From assembly GCA_963575745.1 (NCBI GenBank), contig CAUYUJ010020576.1, positions 30,001-94,000 on the forward strand: 64,000 nt of DNA, in the 5' to 3' direction. Shown one piece after another: positions 63,507-64,000 of the stretch. Positions within the stretch are counted from its first letter, which is position 1; every line of letters begins with the position of its first letter. Made by a program: the position numbers and the translations under genes. This DNA is from Prorocentrum cordatum. Taxonomy: Eukaryota; Sar; Dinophyceae; Prorocentrales; Prorocentraceae. The notes below the pieces were generated by a model. The model searched no databases and was not told the DNA's origin. It saw only the letters and a program-made list of their open reading frames with translations.

Positions 63507-64000
63507 AATAAGGACTATATTCGTGGTGGTGGTGGTGGTGTTCAGATGATGCTTATCGCCGTTGTCATAGTCAGCATCACCATGATCATCATGGTAGTCA
63601 TCAACATCCTCCGTGTCTCCAGTCTCATCATTAATACCATCATCATCATGGTCGTCATCATTCGGGCGACGCCCATGCGTCCTTCATTCCCCCCCCCCTG
63701 GAATGCAAAGCTGAATCCAGGCCCCTCATCGCCGCTCGTTCCGGTCAGCTTTGCTTCTTGGGGGGAGGGGGGGGGCGGCGCGCGCTTCTCGGGGGAGGGG
63801 GGGGCGGGGGGCGGCGCGCGCTTCGAGGGATTCGCTCCCGTGGCGGGCTGCCCTCTCGGACTGCCGCTGGCTGCTCCGGCAACCAGGTTTTCGATGCTCG
63901 GGGACGGCGAGGCGCAATCTAATTTTGATTGCCCCCCCTGGTCCCCGCAACTAGGTGCAGTTTTGCTGAGCGTAGTTCTAGATGTGTTCGACCTGAGGGG
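63507..64000. other. Spacer with GGT, CAT and G-rich tracts
   Basis: Short GGT run 63521-63540, loose CATCATCA stretches 63560-63660, and duplicated GCGCGCTTC..GGGGGAGGGGGG phrases 63755-63830. No gene. Confidence 0.6.

Overview
The window is nuclear DNA of a dinoflagellate. The decisive sign is a perfect 22-nt dinoflagellate spliced leader (SL) at 50728-50749, directly upstream of a retrotransposon ORF, plus a 19/22 SL relic at 16548-16569. High GC, very sparse host coding sequence, huge trinucleotide arrays and retroelements of types common in dinoflagellates fit a large GC-rich genome such as Prorocentrum, but the species cannot be named from this sequence. There are two 100-base assembly gaps (2233-2332 and 36412-36511).

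Layout. 1-4.7 kb: GGA/TCC arrays, a tandem fold-back repeat and two copies of a 0.9-kb repeat with internal ~85-bp satellites. 4.8-6.05 kb: the only convincing host coding sequence, a 3' terminal exon of an unknown strand-rich protein, with a hAT-type MITE in its 3' flank. 6.3-13 kb: minisatellites, a 42-bp satellite and four copies of a 1-1.3-kb repeat. 13-18.7 kb: GC-rich spacer, a fold-back element, an inverted copy of the 0.9-kb repeat, and a decayed retrocopy behind an SL relic. 18.9-29.0 kb: a complete ~10.1-kb tyrosine-recombinase retrotransposon (DIRS order, Ngaro/PAT-like split direct repeats) inserted in a CAT microsatellite. 29-49.3 kb: long TCG, GGA, CCA, ATT and GAT arrays with minisatellites, fold-back elements, a possible small terminal exon and a degenerate coding-like patch. 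50.7-57.3 kb: an SL-capped, full-length-looking LINE inside a GGA array, split by a 1241-bp inverted-repeat-bounded insertion and carrying three in-frame TAG codons. 59.1-60.5 kb: the 5'-truncated 3' part of a related LINE between TCC arrays. 61.4-63.5 kb (minus): a decayed LINE of another type (RNase H plus cysteine-rich tail) interrupted by a Tc1-like MITE.

The recurring theme is mobile DNA nested in simple repeats: the YR element sits in (CAT)n, one LINE in (GGA)n, the other in (TCC)n, and all three copies of the 0.9-kb repeat touch (GGA)n. Three short non-autonomous DNA-element or fold-back classes are also resolved, one with perfect 8-bp target duplications. No RNA gene, CRISPR array, operon or bacterial-type promoter was seen. 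Most long open frames in this window are translations of microsatellites and are not genes.
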